Shown: positions 1 through 9,449 of the stretch, piece after piece
Layout: each line of letters begins with the position of its first letter
Numbering within the stretch: the stretch's first letter is position 1
Assembly: GCA_937139365.1 (NCBI GenBank)
Contig: CAKZPT010000053.1
Span: forward strand, 1 to 58,641
Direction of reading: 5' to 3'
Length of the DNA stretch: 58,641 nucleotides
From: an uncultured bacterium
Lineage (GTDB): Bacteria; Verrucomicrobiota; Kiritimatiellia; PWTM01
Made by a program: the position numbers and the translations under genes
The notes under the pieces: model-generated
What the model saw: only the letters and a program-made list of their open reading frames with translations
The model's database searches: none
What the model was told of the DNA's origin: nothing

Positions 1-305
1 ACCGACGACTCCTGAGGCCATCCATCGTTGAGACGCCACACTGGGATCGAAACAGGATTCATTCCCTCTTAGGTGGCCTTTTTGGCCGAAGAAGCTCGGC
101 TTGCCCTGGATGGCGTTTCGAGGCTCCCTCGACCAGGTTGAGATGCCTTCAAAGTCTCGGCGCCGTTGCCTCTCACCTCGGCGGCCGGCCATTTTCTCCA
201 AAGGCGCCCGCCCGCATTGACCCGTCAGCCCACGCCGCCCCAATGCCCGTCGCTATGTCCCTGTCCCCGCGGTGCTGTGCCTGTCCCCGGTGTCGGTCCC
301 CGGTG
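1..305. other. Non-coding stretch downstream of aceF
   Basis: I see no convincing gene in this stretch. Open frames on either strand are short, rich in Arg, Pro and Ser, and resemble no family I know. It contains a small GGCC-TTTTT-GGCC symmetry near 76-88 and short direct repeats just before position 306. It probably holds the 3' end of the aceEF transcript or a spacer beyond the window edge. Confidence 0.5.
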
Positions 306-307
306 TC
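261..307. repeat. Short C/G-rich direct repeats abutting the aceF stop codon
   Basis: CTGTCCCCG occurs at 261-269 and 281-289. CCCCGGTGTC occurs at 285-294 and again at 298-307, where the second copy runs into the aceF stop codon. The units are too short to call a REP family from one site. Finding the same unit elsewhere in the genome would show a dispersed repeat. Confidence 0.35.
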
Positions 308-1949
308 ATCCTTCCAAGGAGATGAGCATGGGTTCCTGAAGGGCTTCGACAACCCAGCGCAGGAAACGCGCGCCGTCGGCCCCGTCAATGAGGCGGTGAT
401 CGTAGGAGAGCGACAAGGGCAGCATCAACCTGGGGCGGCAGAGCTCTCCGGAGCCACCACACGCCGGCTCCAACGCCGCACGACCCACACCGAGTATGGC
501 GACCTCGGGGGCGTTGATGATGGGCGTGAAGAACGATCCGCCGATCCCGCCGAGGTTGGTCAGCGTGAACGTACCGCCCTGTAGCTCGTCCGGAGAGACC
601 TTTCCATCGCGGGCACGCCGGGCCATTTCCGTTAGCTCGATCGAAAGCTGCAGGATGTTCTTGCGATCCACATCGCGGATGACCGGAACCAGAAGGCCGC
701 GCGGCGTATCAACCGCCACGCCAATGTGGAAGTACTTTTTGTAAATGACCGCCCGCCCGGGCAGGTCCACGCTGGCGTTGAACTTCGGATAAACCTTTAG
801 TGCGGCGGCCAGGATTTTGAGGAGAATGGCCGTCAACGTCAGCTTCCCCCCCCCGGCCTCGACCCTCGGTGCCAGGCGTTTGCGCAACGTTTCCAAGTCG
901 GTGATGTCGGCCTTGTCATGTTGCGTGACGTGCGGGATCGTGGCCCACGCGCGGCTGAGATGCTCTGCGGTGACGACGCGGATCTTCGTCATTGTCTCGC
1001 GCTCGACCGCCCCCCATTTTGAGAAGTCCGGCAGCGGCTCGGCCTCCAACGCGCAGTGCGTTCGCACCGCCCGGCCGGTGGCGACCTGCCGGCTGTGGCG
1101 CTTCACGTCGTCGATCGTGATGCGGCCCCGTTCGCCACTGCCCTTGACCTCCTCGATGTTGACGCCAATCTCGCGAGCGAACCGCCGCACGGAGGGCGCC
1201 GCGGCGACGGGGATTCGCGTCGGCGCCGGCGGCGGTACGATGGGTGTCGGCGGCGGTTCGGGCGCGATCGGGCCGGAAGGAACCGACGCGGGAGCGGACG
1301 CAGACGGCGCCGGAGCAGGCGACGCAGGCGCGGCTACCGCCGCGGTCGCCTGCGCTGCCACCCGGGGCCTGGCGCCAGCCGCCGCCCACCTCAACACCGG
1401 TTGGCCAACGGCAACCTTGTCACCGGGCTTGACCAGCACCTCATCCACGCGGCCGCCGGTGGGCGCGGGGACTTCAACGGTGGCCTTGCCTGTTTCAATC
1501 TCGAGGATGGGCTGTTCTGGCCGAACCTCCTCGCCGACCTGAACGAGCACCTTGACCACGTCGCCGCCGTCGACGTTCTCGCCCAGAGAGGGCAGCAAAA
1601 GGACCGCGCCGCCAGCGGGCGCAGCGGGCGGTGGTACAGGAACTGGCGTGAGCGTCGGCGCCTCGGGCACAGCGGCGGAGGGGGCTGGCGAGGAATGTGG
1701 CGTCGCAGCGCCGAAGTCGGCGACGGTGAGGATGGGCTGACCGATAGCGACCTTGTCGCCCGGCTTCACCAGCACCGCCTCGATGACGCCGGCGGCGGGC
1801 GACGGGACCTCCACCGTCGCCTTTCCGGTTTCGATTTCAAGGACGGGTTGATCGGCAGCCACGGGGTCGCCGGGTTTCACCAGCACCTTGACCACGTCGC
1901 CCCCCTCGACATTTTCGCCTAGAGACGGAAGGTTCAACGTCCTGCCCAT
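306..1949 (-). CDS. aceF: Dihydrolipoamide acetyltransferase, E2 of pyruvate dehydrogenase
   Basis: This 547-residue E2 core enzyme of the cytoplasmic pyruvate dehydrogenase complex transfers the acetyl group from lipoamide to CoA. Two lipoyl domains are visible, at about residues 3-77 and 118-190. Each has the ETGKATVEVP lipoylation site; the first lipoyl lysine is K43. Long Ala/Pro-rich linkers follow. Next come a peripheral-subunit binding domain (VRRFAREIGVNIEEVKG...) and the catalytic domain, which ends with the DHRLIDG active-site motif at about 517-523. The length fits an E2 with two lipoyl domains. It follows aceE by 53 bp on the same strand, so the two are very likely one operon. No E3 (lpd) gene lies in the window. 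The start gives an immediate lipoyl fold (MGRTLNLPSLGEN), which supports it. Confidence 0.96.
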   Translation of the reverse strand: MGRTLNLPSLGENVEGGDVVKVLVKPGDPVAADQPVLEIETGKATVEVPSPAAGVIEAVLVKPGDKVAIGQPILTVADFGAATPHSSPAPSAAVPEAPTLTPVPVPPPAAPAGGAVLLLPSLGENVDGGDVVKVLVQVGEEVRPEQPILEIETGKATVEVPAPTGGRVDEVLVKPGDKVAVGQPVLRWAAAGARPRVAAQATAAVAAPASPAPAPSASAPASVPSGPIAPEPPPTPIVPPPAPTRIPVAAAPSVRRFAREIGVNIEEVKGSGERGRITIDDVKRHSRQVATGRAVRTHCALEAEPLPDFSKWGAVERETMTKIRVVTAEHLSRAWATIPHVTQHDKADITDLETLRKRLAPRVEAGGGKLTLTAILLKILAAALKVYPKFNASVDLPGRAVIYKKYFHIGVAVDTPRGLLVPVIRDVDRKNILQLSIELTEMARRARDGKVSPDELQGGTFTLTNLGGIGGSFFTPIINAPEVAILGVGRAALEPACGGSGELCRPRLMLPLSLSYDHRLIDGADGARFLRWVVEALQEPMLISLEG

Positions 1950-2002
1950 GACCGCTCTCCCACTGGTTTGTCAGCGCCTCCGCCGGCCCGCCAGCCGAAC
2001 CC

Positions 2003-4678
2003 CTACGCCAACCATGGATCGGGCAGGTCGGGGTTGATCTTCCAATGCTCGATCGCCGACCGGACCCGGCCCGCGTCCACGCGTCCTTCGGCCGACAGCG
2101 CGGCCAGCGCGGTGACGGCCACGTGGCCGGCGTCCACCTCAAAATGCCGCCGCAAAGCGTCGCGTCCGTCGCTGCGCCCGAATCCGTCGGTGCCGAGGGT
2201 CCACCAGCGCCCGGGGGCATATCGTGCGACGATGTCCGGCAACACCTTCATGTAGTCCGAGGCGGCGACGACCGGCGACGAATCCGCGGGTCCGAGCGCA
2301 CGGGCCACGTAGGGCACTCGCGCCGGCTCGCCCGGATGGAGACGGTTCCATCGCTCGCACTCCACAGCGTCCCGGTGGAGCCTCTTGTAGGACGTCGCCG
2401 ACCACACCTCCGCGGCGATGCCAGCTTCGGCCTCAAGCCACTCGGCCGCCTTGAGCACCTCGTTGAGGATGGCACCGCTGCCCAGCAACCGCACGCGAGG
2501 GCGACGGCCGTCGCCGACCGCAGGCCGAAACCGGTAGAGCCCGCGCAGAATGCCCTCCTCCGCGCCCTGCGGCATGACGGGCTGCGGATAGTTCTCGTTC
2601 ATCACCGTCAAGTAGTAAAAAACACTCTCGCCCTCCACGTACATCCGCCGCAGGCCATCACGGACGATCTCGGCCACCTCATAGGCGAAAGCGGGGTCGT
2701 AACACTCGAGGTTGGGCACCGCGAGCCCTAGGACATGGCTGTGCCCGTCCTGGTGTTGCAACCCCTCTCCGGCCAGGGTGGTGCGGCCGGCGGTGCCGCC
2801 GACGAGAAATCCCTTGCAGCGCGAATCGCCGGCCGCCCAGACGAAGTCGCCGACCCGCTGCATGCCGAACATCGAGTAGAAAATGAAAAACGGGACCATC
2901 GGCACGCCGTGGTTGGCGTAGGCGGTCCCGGCGGCGATGAAAGAGGAGATCGAACCGGCCTCCGTGATGCCCTCCTCGAGGATCTGGCCATCGCGCGCCT
3001 CGCGGTAATACAGCAGGCTCTCCTTGTCCACCGGCTCGTAGAGCTGGCCCGGATGCGAGTAGATACCGCACTGCCGGAACAGCGCCTCCATGCCAAACGT
3101 GCGGGCCTCGTCGGGGACGATGGGAACGACGCGGGGGCCCCAGACCGGATCGCGCAGCAACTTGGACAGCAGCCGCACGAAGACCATGGTGGTTGAGACC
3201 GGTCGATCGCTGCCGCGACGGAACTCGGCGAACACATCCGTCGGCGGAGCCGGGAGAGGGCCGACGGCGACCCGCCGCGCCGGCAGCGCCCCGCCCATCG
3301 CCGCTCGGCGCTCCCGCAGGTACTGCATCTCGGGGCTGTCTTCCGACGGGCGGTAAAACGGCAGCCGCGAAACGTCGTTGTCGCTGATCGGAATGCCGAA
3401 GCGGTTGCGAAACTCTCGCAGTTCCTCCTCGTTGAGCTTCTTCTGTTGGTGCGTGATGTTGCGGCCCTCGCCGGCCTCACCCAGCCCGTAGCCCTTGATC
3501 GTCTTGGCCAAAATGACGGTGGGCGCCCCTTGGTGCGCAACCGCTGCGGCGTAAGCGGCGTATACCTTTTCCGGATCATGGCCGCCGCGCCGCATGCGCT
3601 CAAGCTGCTCGTCCGACAGCCCCCGCACCAACTCCAGCAGACGGGGATCGGTTCCGAAAAAATGCCTCCGGATGTAGGCGCCATCGGCAACCGTGTAGCG
3701 CTGGTACTCGCCGTCCACGACCTCCGTCATCCGGCGGACCAGCACGCCGTCGCGGTCGCGTTCGAGCAGCGGATCCCAGTCCCCTCCCCAGATGACCTTG
3801 ATCACGTTCCAGCCGGCGCCGCGGAAGGCGGCCTCGAGCTCCTGGATGATCTTGCCGTTGCCCCGCACCGGCCCGTCGAGGCGCTGCAGGTTGCAGTTGA
3901 TCACGAAGATCAGGTTGTCCAGCTTCTCCCGAGCGGCCAGCGTGATCGCGCCGAGCGTCTCCGGCTCATCGGTCTCGCCGTCGCCGAGGAACGCCCAGAC
4001 CTTCTGGCCGACCGGCGGACGCAGGCCGCGGTCTTCCATGTACCGGATGAACCGGGCCTGATAGATGGCCATGATCGGGCCCAAGCCCATCGAGACCGTG
4101 GGAAACTGCCAGAAATCCGGCATCAGCCAGGGGTGCGGATACGACGACAGCCCCGGTGTCGGATGCAGCTCGTGGCGGAAATTTGCGAGGCGATCGGCCG
4201 AAAGCCGCCCCTCGACAAAGGCCCGGGCGTAGATCCCCGGGGCGGCATGTCCCTGGAAATACACCAAGTCGCCGGGGAAGGTGTCGGTTGGACCGCGGAA
4301 GAAATGGTTGAAGCCCACCTCGTAGAGCGTTGCGGCGGACGCGTACGTCGAGATGTGCCCGCCGATGCCCTCCTCCTCGCGGTTGGCCCGCACCACCATC
4401 GCCATGGCGTTCCAGCGAACGATGCTCTTGATGCGGCGTTCCAGTTCGCGGTTCCCCGGGTAGGGCGGCTGCTCGGACTTCGGGATCGTGTTGATGTACG
4501 GCGTGTTGGCCGTGAAGGGCAGCTTGAGGCCGCGCTCGTGGGCCCGGATGGACAGCTCGCGAAGCAGGCGCACGGCGCGCGCCGCCCCGTCACGCACGAT
4601 CACGTCGTCGAGCGATTCCTGCCAGTCGCGCGTCTGTTCTCGGTCGGCATCCTCGTCGCGAAACGGTATTTGGGTCAT
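2003..4678 (-). CDS. aceE: Pyruvate dehydrogenase E1 component, homodimeric type
   Basis: This thiamine-diphosphate-dependent E1 decarboxylates pyruvate and reductively acetylates the lipoyl groups of AceF. At 891 residues it matches the single-chain AceE type rather than the alpha/beta heterodimer. Recognisable segments include NTPYINTIPKSEQPPYPG, FRGPTDTFPGDLVYFQGH, the ThDP-site GDGE...LDNLIFVINCNLQRLDGPV region, and the GEGLQHQDGHSH loop. I chose the start at MTQIPFRDED, since the open frame continues upstream for 94 codons of non-homologous, Arg-rich sequence. It lies upstream of aceF in the same operon. The gene pair and the absence of lpd suggest that the E3 subunit is encoded elsewhere. 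Confidence 0.97.
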   Translation of the reverse strand: MTQIPFRDEDADREQTRDWQESLDDVIVRDGAARAVRLLRELSIRAHERGLKLPFTANTPYINTIPKSEQPPYPGNRELERRIKSIVRWNAMAMVVRANREEEGIGGHISTYASAATLYEVGFNHFFRGPTDTFPGDLVYFQGHAAPGIYARAFVEGRLSADRLANFRHELHPTPGLSSYPHPWLMPDFWQFPTVSMGLGPIMAIYQARFIRYMEDRGLRPPVGQKVWAFLGDGETDEPETLGAITLAAREKLDNLIFVINCNLQRLDGPVRGNGKIIQELEAAFRGAGWNVIKVIWGGDWDPLLERDRDGVLVRRMTEVVDGEYQRYTVADGAYIRRHFFGTDPRLLELVRGLSDEQLERMRRGGHDPEKVYAAYAAAVAHQGAPTVILAKTIKGYGLGEAGEGRNITHQQKKLNEEELREFRNRFGIPISDNDVSRLPFYRPSEDSPEMQYLRERRAAMGGALPARRVAVGPLPAPPTDVFAEFRRGSDRPVSTTMVFVRLLSKLLRDPVWGPRVVPIVPDEARTFGMEALFRQCGIYSHPGQLYEPVDKESLLYYREARDGQILEEGITEAGSISSFIAAGTAYANHGVPMVPFFIFYSMFGMQRVGDFVWAAGDSRCKGFLVGGTAGRTTLAGEGLQHQDGHSHVLGLAVPNLECYDPAFAYEVAEIVRDGLRRMYVEGESVFYYLTVMNENYPQPVMPQGAEEGILRGLYRFRPAVGDGRRPRVRLLGSGAILNEVLKAAEWLEAEAGIAAEVWSATSYKRLHRDAVECERWNRLHPGEPARVPYVARALGPADSSPVVAASDYMKVLPDIVARYAPGRWWTLGTDGFGRSDGRDALRRHFEVDAGHVAVTALAALSAEGRVDAGRVRSAIEHWKINPDLPDPWLA

Positions 4679-4735
4679 GTTCGAAATCCCACGGGCTACC
4701 CCGCCCGGCGTTGGACGCCGCAGCGTTCCCGTCAC

Positions 4736-4763
4736 ACTGTACGCGGCCGGCCACCGGGCGCAA
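4736..4763 (-). promoter_or_regulatory. Possible sigma-70-like promoter for aceEF
   Basis: On the minus strand TTGCGC (4763-4758) and TACAGT (4741-4736) are separated by 16 bp, about 60 nt upstream of the aceE start. Both elements are weak matches to consensus. aceE might instead be transcribed through from nadA. Confidence 0.25.
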
Positions 4764-4779
4764 GGCCCGTGCCGCCCCG

Positions 4780-5685
4780 TCACCCGCCGAACTGCGCCTC
4801 CAGCAGCACGGTCACGCGGGGATCGGCCTCGTAGTTCCGCTCCTCGGCGAACCGCAGGCCGGGCACTACCTCGAGGAACAGCCATTCGCGTCCGAGCCGA
4901 CGCCGGAGGAGCACGTCGGCCGAGTAGGCCGCGCGTCCGCCCCGCGGCGTCTCCGGCCACTCGCCGGTCACGAACAGGCCGTAGCCCTGGCCACCGCCGG
5001 CCTCCCGGAGCCCCGCGAGCGACTGCGCCGGCGTCACGCCCTCACGGTCCTCATACCAGCCCAGCCGCGAGGACGACCGGAAGAGCCATCCCTCCCGCAG
5101 GCGTCGGCTCCACCGCATCTCGCCGATCAGGCCGACGCCGTCGCCGGACCACCACTGGGCCGTCTCGCTGAGCCGCAGTTCCCACGGATCGAGCGGGACG
5201 AGCCAGCGCGCCCGCAGCCGAACAAACGCCTGGGGGTCCGATCCTAGCCGGCCGCCACCGTCGGCCTGCAGCCGGAACGAGCCGCCCTCCCGGAAGATGT
5301 AGCGAAGTCCAGCGTCGGGACGGCTGCGCTCCACGGCCTGGTCCAGCACACCCCCCGCCGTCGGCTCGTCCACCTCGGTCACGTTGTCCACCAGCAGCTG
5401 GAGTCGACGGTGTAGCCGGGGCAGTGCCAGGCGGGCATTGAACCGGGAGGCCAGCGACGGTCCTTCGGCACGGCTCCACCGCGCCCCAAGGGCCAGGCGG
5501 ACGCGGGTGACATCGGTGTCGTCCTCCAGCCGTTCGTCCCCGAAAAAACGGTCCAGCCGCTCGACGAGGTCCACGACGCCCGCGCTGATCCATTCGCGCC
5601 AGACATCCGCGCGGGTGGCCGGCATCCGCTCCTCCCCCGCCGTCGATCCCACCGCGATCGCGACGGCGGCGGCCGCCGCCTTCAT
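4780..5685 (-). CDS. Hypothetical exported protein, probable outer-membrane beta-barrel
   Basis: This 301-residue protein has a short hydrophobic N-terminus (MKAAAAAVAIAVG) followed by alternating polar/aromatic beta-strand patterns that repeat to the C-terminus, for example RLRARWLVPLDPWELRLSET and RRRLGREWLFLEVVPGLRF. The final strand ends near a phenylalanine (VLLEAQFGG). This composition suggests an outer-membrane barrel, but I do not recognise a named family. The start codon overlaps the nadA stop as ATGA, which implies translational coupling to NAD synthesis, probably as an operon convenience rather than a shared pathway. A longer reading frame runs upstream antisense through nadA and is not real. 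The function is unknown. Confidence 0.7.
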   Translation of the reverse strand: MKAAAAAVAIAVGSTAGEERMPATRADVWREWISAGVVDLVERLDRFFGDERLEDDTDVTRVRLALGARWSRAEGPSLASRFNARLALPRLHRRLQLLVDNVTEVDEPTAGGVLDQAVERSRPDAGLRYIFREGGSFRLQADGGGRLGSDPQAFVRLRARWLVPLDPWELRLSETAQWWSGDGVGLIGEMRWSRRLREGWLFRSSSRLGWYEDREGVTPAQSLAGLREAGGGQGYGLFVTGEWPETPRGGRAAYSADVLLRRRLGREWLFLEVVPGLRFAEERNYEADPRVTVLLEAQFGG

Positions 5686-6761
5686 CCCACCGCCAGCATC
5701 CGCTCCACCGCCCGCCGCGCCCGCGAACGTACCGGCTCGGGCACGTCCACCTCGTACCGCATAAGTTTCAACGCGGCGAGGGTGTCCTCCATCGTGATTT
5801 CGTTCATGTGCGGACAACGGATGCTGCACATCCGCACCATCTCGCGGTCGGGGTGGGCGGCGGTGATGTTGTCGCCCATCGAGCATTCGGTCAGCACCAG
5901 ATACCTCGGCGCCGGATGCTCGGCGACATAGCGGATCATCGCATTGGTGCTGCCCGAAAAATCGGCCGCCGCCACCACGTCGGGGCTGCATTCGGGATGG
6001 GCCAGCACCACGACGTCGGGAAATTGACGTCGCGCGTTCTCGATGTCCGCCACCGTGAACCGCTCGTGCACCTCGCAGCGGCCGGTCCAGCCGAGGATCT
6101 GCACGTCGAGCAACCCGGAGGGATCGGCCACCGGCGTCGCGCTGGGAAAGATGATGTGCCGGCCGGTCTCGCGCGCCACGTTGGCCGCCAGGTACTGGTC
6201 GGGCAGGAAGATGACCGTCGGGGCGCCGAGCGATTCGATCACGGCCCGGGCGTTGCCCGAGGTGCAACAGATGTCGGACTCCGCCTTCACCTCGGCGTAG
6301 GTGTTGACGTAGCTGACCACCGGCACCCCCGGAAAGCGCCGGCGCAAATCCCTCACCTGCTCCGCGGTGATGCTCTCGGCCAACGAGCAGCCCGCCCGAG
6401 GGGACGGGACGAGCACCGTGCGCTCCGGGTTGAGGATCTTCGCGGTCTCGGCCATGAACCGCACGCCGCAGAACACGATGACGTCGGCCTGCGTTGCCGC
6501 CGCCTTGCGGCTCAGGTCCAGCGAGTCGCCGCGGTGATCCGGCACCGAGTAGAAGAGCGCCGGCTCCATGTAATTGTGCGCAAGGATCACGGCGTTGCGC
6601 CGCCGCTTCCACTCGAGGATCTCCACGGCGATCTCGGCTTTGCGCCGGATCTCGAATTCCGGCAGCACGCGACCCAGCCGCTCGCGCAGCTGCCCGGTCA
6701 TGTCCTCCACGGTCATGGCTTTGCCCTGGCTCCCGATGCGCGCCTTCTCGTGGACGCCCAT
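5682..6761 (-). CDS. nadA: Quinolinate synthase
   Basis: NadA condenses iminoaspartate with dihydroxyacetone phosphate to quinolinate in de novo NAD synthesis, using a [4Fe-4S] cluster. The 359-residue protein shows the family blocks AVILAHNYMEPALFYSVPDH, IVFCGVRFMAETAKILNPE, SYVNTYAEVKAESDICCTS, VVLAHPECSPDVV and TECSMGDNI, and ends with CSIRCPHMNEITMEDTL. The cysteines in FCGV, DICCTS and RCPHMN are the expected cluster ligands. The start could also be the internal MTVEDM 15 residues downstream. Neither nadB nor nadC is in the window. Downstream the gene overlaps a barrel-like protein by 4 bp, and it is divergent from the pseudopilin gene. Confidence 0.96.
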   Translation of the reverse strand: MGVHEKARIGSQGKAMTVEDMTGQLRERLGRVLPEFEIRRKAEIAVEILEWKRRRNAVILAHNYMEPALFYSVPDHRGDSLDLSRKAAATQADVIVFCGVRFMAETAKILNPERTVLVPSPRAGCSLAESITAEQVRDLRRRFPGVPVVSYVNTYAEVKAESDICCTSGNARAVIESLGAPTVIFLPDQYLAANVARETGRHIIFPSATPVADPSGLLDVQILGWTGRCEVHERFTVADIENARRQFPDVVVLAHPECSPDVVAAADFSGSTNAMIRYVAEHPAPRYLVLTECSMGDNITAAHPDREMVRMCSIRCPHMNEITMEDTLAALKLMRYEVDVPEPVRSRARRAVERMLAVG

Positions 6762-6817
6762 TCATCCCTATGATACGTTCGATACGGGCCGGCGCGAGCC
6801 GGCCACGGAGGCGCGCC

Positions 6818-7492
6818 ATGAGGACACGGCGGACGCGCGGGTTTACGCTCGTCGAGATGCTCGTCGTCATCTCCATCATCGCGATCCTGGCCGGGCTGCT
6901 GCTGCCGACCCTGTCGTCGTCGATGGCTAAGTCGAAGGAGCTGCACTGCATCAACAACGTGGGGCAACACGCCAAGGCCGTCATCCAGTTGGCCTCGCAG
7001 AACCGCGGGCGGCTGATTGCCCCCGACCCGACCGGCCAGTGGATGCTCACGCTCGACCGCCTGCTGGGCCTGGGCCAGCGCACCGAGGCGCGCCTGTGCC
7101 CCAATGCCGTGAGGGCCAACGCGGGGCGGGGGTCCGTCGACCGCGCGTGGACGCTCAACGGCTGGGTCGGCAGCCTCGCCATCAACACCCACATCTCGGC
7201 CATGTCGCCCGGGACGAACGACTACACGTTGATGTCGCAGACGGAGGCCAGAACGCCGGCCTTCACCGACGGGGCGTGGTTCGAGAGCGGGCCGGTTACG
7301 GGCGTGTCGTGGCCCGCCGACCTCGGTGGCGCCAGCAACTGGATCCTCGACCGCCACCGCAAGGCCATCGCGGTGAGCTTCTGCGACGGCCATGCCGAGC
7401 GGGTGGAGTTGGCGATGATCTGGGACCTCAAGTGGAACCGGACCTACATCCCAGCCGGCCGGCAGACGAATCCGTCTCTGGGTATCCGATGA
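6818..7492 (+). CDS. Type II secretion/pseudopilin-like protein with H-X9-DG motif
   Basis: This 224-residue protein starts with a prepilin peptidase site, RTRGFTLVEMLVVISIIAIL. Cleavage is expected after the glycine, with the glutamate at position +5 and a following hydrophobic helix. Near the C-terminus it carries RHRKAIAVSFCDGHAE, in which a histidine is followed by nine residues and Asp-Gly. This is the H-X9-DG motif typical of the large pseudopilin-like families of Planctomycetota, Verrucomicrobiota and relatives. The chosen ATG has a GGAGG ribosome site 6 nt upstream (6807-6811). No secretion ATPase or other pilin gene lies beside it, so it is likely an orphan family member with an unknown cell-surface role. 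Confidence 0.85.
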   Translation: MRTRRTRGFTLVEMLVVISIIAILAGLLLPTLSSSMAKSKELHCINNVGQHAKAVIQLASQNRGRLIAPDPTGQWMLTLDRLLGLGQRTEARLCPNAVRANAGRGSVDRAWTLNGWVGSLAINTHISAMSPGTNDYTLMSQTEARTPAFTDGAWFESGPVTGVSWPADLGGASNWILDRHRKAIAVSFCDGHAERVELAMIWDLKWNRTYIPAGRQTNPSLGIR

Positions 7493-7526
7493 ACGACACC
7501 CACCGGGCGCTCCACCGATCCGCGAC

Positions 7527-9206
7527 GTGATTCCGACCCCCGACCACAACGTGCTGGTCCGCCTGCAAGGCGGCGCGCCGTTCGCGGTCCCCGTGGGGAT
7601 CCGCGTGGGCGAACTCTGCCGCACGCTGGCTCCGCCCGACGGCCTGGCCTGGTTGGGCGCGCTGGTGAACAACGAGGTGGTGACCCTGTCCTACCCGATC
7701 GAGGTGGACAGCGACGTCACCCTGCTGACCATCGCCGACCGGCACGGCTGGAGGATCTACCGAAACTCCGTGGCCTTCCTGCTCGCCAAAGCGGTACGCG
7801 AGCTCTTTCCCGAGGCGCGATTTGCGGTGGAGCATTCGCTCGGCTCGGGTTTCTACTGCTCGTTGACGGCGCCCGGCGGCGGGATGCCGCCCAACGCGAT
7901 CGAGCAGCTTCGGCGGCGGCTGCGGGAACTGGTGGACGCCGACCTGCCGATCGAACGACGCAAGATCTCGTTCAGCGAGGCGTTGCGCCGCTTCCGGGAG
8001 GCAGGCCAGCAGGACAAATACGACCTGCTGAGGTTTCGTAACCCCCCGAAGGTCGTCATCTACGACTGCAACGGGTTCACGGACTTGGCGCACGGCGTCC
8101 TCGCCGACCGCACGGGGGCCCTGCGGCACGTCGACCTCATCGCGCACCCGCCGGGGTTTGTGCTGTTGTTTCCCGATCGCGACGCGCCGCCGCGGCTGGC
8201 GCCGTTCGACCCGCAGCCCTACCTCTTCCGCATCTTCACCGAACACAAGGAGTGGGGCCGGATCCTCGGCCTGCGGACCGTGGGCGATCTCAACCGGATT
8301 ATCGCCGACCGCCAGGCCGACGAGATCATCCGCATCGCCGAAGCATTGCACGAGAAGACCATCGCTCGGCTCGCCGACCGCATCGCGGAGCGGCAGCCGC
8401 GGCCACGCTGGATCCTGATCGCCGGCCCGTCCTCCTCCGGCAAGACGACGTTCGCCAAGCGCCTGGCCGTGCAGCTGCGCGTCAACGGCCTCCGGCCGGT
8501 GGCCATTTCCACCGACAACTACTTCCTCGATCGCGACCGCACCCCATTGGACGAGGCCGGTCAGCCAGACTTCGAGCACATCGAGGCACTCGACCTGCCG
8601 CTCTTCAACGAGCAGATGGCGCGGCTCGACGAGGGCCACGAGGTGGTGGCGCCGCTCTTCGATTTTCGTCAAGGCCTCCGCCTGCCGCAGGGCCGTCCGT
8701 TGCGCGTGGAACCGGACCAGATCGTCCTCATCGAGGGCATCCACTGCCTCAATCCACGGCTTGGATCCGCCATCCCGCGGGATCGCGTGTTTCGCATCTA
8801 CGTCAGCGCACTCACCCAGTTGAACCTCGACGAGCACAACCGGATCGCGACGACCGACAACCGCCTCCTGCGTCGGCTCGTCCGCGACCACCAGTTCCGC
8901 GGCCACGGCGCGCTCCGCACCCTCGACATGTGGCCCGGCGTGCGCCGCGGCGAAAAACGATGGATTTTCCCTTACCAGAACGAGGCCGACGCGGTGTTCA
9001 ATTCCGCCCTCGACTACGAGTTGGCCGTGCTGAAACCGCTGGCCGAGCCCCTGCTCTGGGAGGTCAAACCCGACCAGCCCCAGTACGCCGAGGCCCGCCG
9101 CCTGAGCGCCTTTCTCGAAAGCTTCCTGGCCCTGCCCTACGGCCCAGTGCCGCCCAACTCCATCCTCCGGGAGTTCATCGGTCGCAGCAGCTTCCGATAC
9201 GGGTGA
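7527..9206 (+). CDS. Nucleoside kinase (uridine kinase/PRK family) with N-terminal TGS-like region
   Basis: This 559-residue protein has two parts. The N-terminal 250 residues resemble the TGS and second-additional-domain region of threonyl-tRNA synthetase (the VLVRLQGGAPFAVPVG segment, then GSGFYCSLTAPGG). The C-terminal part is a phosphoribulokinase/uridine kinase domain with a Walker A loop, GPSSSGKTTFAKRL, at about residue 300. It is followed by STDNYFLDRDRTPLDEAGQPDFEH and IVLIEGIHCLNPRL. The architecture is known in many bacteria and is usually annotated as a nucleoside kinase; the true substrate is uncertain. The start is a GTG, 34 nt after the preceding stop, with no strong ribosome site. 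The kinase motifs are complete, so the protein is probably functional. Confidence 0.88.
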   Translation: MIPTPDHNVLVRLQGGAPFAVPVGIRVGELCRTLAPPDGLAWLGALVNNEVVTLSYPIEVDSDVTLLTIADRHGWRIYRNSVAFLLAKAVRELFPEARFAVEHSLGSGFYCSLTAPGGGMPPNAIEQLRRRLRELVDADLPIERRKISFSEALRRFREAGQQDKYDLLRFRNPPKVVIYDCNGFTDLAHGVLADRTGALRHVDLIAHPPGFVLLFPDRDAPPRLAPFDPQPYLFRIFTEHKEWGRILGLRTVGDLNRIIADRQADEIIRIAEALHEKTIARLADRIAERQPRPRWILIAGPSSSGKTTFAKRLAVQLRVNGLRPVAISTDNYFLDRDRTPLDEAGQPDFEHIEALDLPLFNEQMARLDEGHEVVAPLFDFRQGLRLPQGRPLRVEPDQIVLIEGIHCLNPRLGSAIPRDRVFRIYVSALTQLNLDEHNRIATTDNRLLRRLVRDHQFRGHGALRTLDMWPGVRRGEKRWIFPYQNEADAVFNSALDYELAVLKPLAEPLLWEVKPDQPQYAEARRLSAFLESFLALPYGPVPPNSILREFIGRSSFRYG

Positions 9207-9449
9207 TCGGGCGCCCCTCAGGGGCGTACCGCATTTTCACGGCGCAAGTCCGGGCGATGGCCAAACGCGCGCGCGCCGCCTGAAGTGGGAGCGAGGGGTT
9301 GCTGTGCGGGCATCGAGGACCATCGCACATTGCCCCGGCCGCCGTGGCGCAGGACTATCGGCATGCGCCGGACCCGGCCATTCCGGCTGGGCTCGAATCC
9401 CCTTCTCCGTCCCGCGCGCCCCGGCTACGCGCTGGCGATCCTCCCACCG

